DNA of 64,000 nt from Rosenbergiella gaditana (lineage in GTDB: Bacteria > Pseudomonadota > Gammaproteobacteria > Enterobacterales > Enterobacteriaceae), in assembly GCF_018494065.1 (NCBI RefSeq), contig NZ_JABBFR010000008.1, forward strand, positions 1 through 64,000, in the 5' to 3' direction. The notes under the pieces are model-generated. The model was not told the DNA's origin. It ran no database searches and worked only from the letters and a program-made list of their open reading frames with translations. Numbering within the stretch: the stretch's first letter is position 1; every line of letters starts with the position of its first letter. Shown here piece after piece: positions 63,153-64,000 of this stretch. The position numbers were made by a program, and so were the translations under genes.

Positions 63153-64000
63153 TTTCTCCCCCTACCACTCGGAGCAGTTCTTGGTAGGTGGTGACACCTT
63201 GCGTTACAGCATTAAGTCCTGCCTCAAATAAATTTTGTATTTCCCTTTCACGTAATAGTGCACGGATTTTTTGTGGGCAAGTACGTTGAATAATCGCATG
63301 CCGTATAGCCGCATCGACAGGGAGTAACTCGAAAAGGGCATGGCGACCCAGATAGCCGGAGACACAAAATCGGCAACCTATAGCGAGCCAATGTTCAAAT
63401 GATTGTAAAGCTAAGTATGAGGGTAAGGGATCGGGCGATTGTATTCGACACCGTACGCATAACCGCCTCACGAGCCGTTGAGCAATAATAAGTCTTAAAG
63501 CGCTAGCCGCTAAGTATTCGATAACTCCCATTTGTGTTAATCGGCTTAAGGTCTCGATTGTTGAGTTGGTATGTAAAGTGCTGAGTACCAAATGGCCGGT
63601 TTGAGCCGCTTTAATGGCAATATCCGCCGTTTGATTATCTCTGATTTCACCAATCATCAAGATATCGGGATCTTGCCGCAACAATGCGCGTAAAATCGTT
63701 GGAAAATCCAGTCCCGCCTTAAGATTAATTTGTGTTTGATTGATACCAGGGATAACCAGCTCAATGGGATCTTCCACGCTACAGAGATTGCGCTCCGCGC
63801 TATTGAGATGGTTAAGAGCACTATAGAGTGTTGCAGTTTTACCACTTCCCGTTGGCCCGGTGACAATAATCAACCCTTGAGGGGAAGCTAGTGCAGCCCT
63901 TAGCAAACTTAATTGCGGGGAGGATATTCCTAGATTTTCTAGCGCTAAGTCCCCTCTGAATGTTTCTAATAATCGTAAAACGATTTTTTCGCCAAACCTT
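63139..64000 (-). CDS. hofB: Type IV pilus assembly ATPase HofB (PilB-like), 5' end beyond window
   Basis: HofB is the secretion ATPase that powers pilin assembly. Only the C-terminal 287 or so codons are in the window; the frame stays open to the window edge (FGEKIVLRLLETF near the edge). Visible motifs are Walker A TGPTGSGKTATLYS, the Asp box SVEDPIEL, Walker B DPDILMIGEIRDNQTADIA, and the His box TGHLVLSTLHTNS. A pair of zinc-type cysteines follows (CVRCR), then CRFC in the C-terminal segment. It overlaps hofC. ppdD would be expected upstream. Confidence 0.92.
   Translation of the reverse strand, partial: RFGEKIVLRLLETFRGDLALENLGISSPQLSLLRAALASPQGLIIVTGPTGSGKTATLYSALNHLNSAERNLCSVEDPIELVIPGINQTQINLKAGLDFPTILRALLRQDPDILMIGEIRDNQTADIAIKAAQTGHLVLSTLHTNSTIETLSRLTQMGVIEYLAASALRLIIAQRLVRRLCVRCRIQSPDPLPSYLALQSFEHWLAIGCRFCVSGYLGRHALFELLPVDAAIRHAIIQRTCPQKIRALLREREIQNLFEAGLNAVTQGVTTYQELLRVVGGENEAA

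Overview
This 64-kb chromosomal window comes from a gammaproteobacterium of the order Enterobacterales. The evidence is the unbroken mraZ-to-coaE division and cell-wall cluster, a secM arrest gene ahead of secA, yabI-thiQPB, leuLABCD with a leader attenuator, ilvIH-cra, and hofBC. Base composition and protein divergence from E. coli suggest an Erwiniaceae-like genus (Erwinia, Pantoea, Tatumella, Rosenbergiella), but the genus cannot be fixed from sequence alone. No rRNA, tRNA or CRISPR array was seen.

Layout. 1-5.5 kb: a possible small membrane protein, a secreted histidine phosphatase, yabI, and thiBPQ behind a TPP riboswitch. 5.5-10.8 kb: a probable phosphoethanolamine-type catabolic cluster (permease, APH-fold kinase, PLP phospho-lyase, AraC regulator). 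10.8-13.3 kb: a Set-type sugar efflux pump and a YbdG-type mechanosensitive channel. 13.3-15.9 kb: a scar of foreign DNA holding a ColE1-type replication-control region (RNA I and the RNA II promoter), a lysozyme-like fragment, a small two-gene unit and an IS3-family remnant. 16-27.2 kb: peroxiredoxin, acpH, queA, an iron-regulated FhuE-like receptor with a YncE-like propeller, then tgt-yajC-secDF. 27.2-29.6 kb: a second scar, bounded by copies of the secF terminator palindrome and broken IS1182-family ends, containing a decayed colicin-E1-like gene with LexA and Fur sites and an intact stbDE toxin-antitoxin pair. 29.6-38.4 kb: leuDCBA-leuL, ilvIH, cra. 38.6-57 kb: the mra/dcw cluster, with ddlB reduced to a pseudogene. 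57-64 kb: secA, mutT, yacG, zapD, coaE, hofC and the 3' part of hofB.

How it fits together. Most of the window is housekeeping: branched-chain amino-acid synthesis, thiamine uptake, protein export, peptidoglycan synthesis and septation. Compared with E. coli, the 9-minute acpH-queA-tgt-secDF block sits between thiB and leuD, sgrR/sgrS and leuO are absent, and ddlB is dead, so D-Ala-D-Ala must come from a ligase encoded elsewhere. The two scars look like pieces of one or more colicinogenic ColE1-type plasmids. The second scar has the structure expected if a plasmid entered by recombination between a chromosomal and a plasmid-borne IS1182-type element, each of which had inserted at a terminator hairpin.
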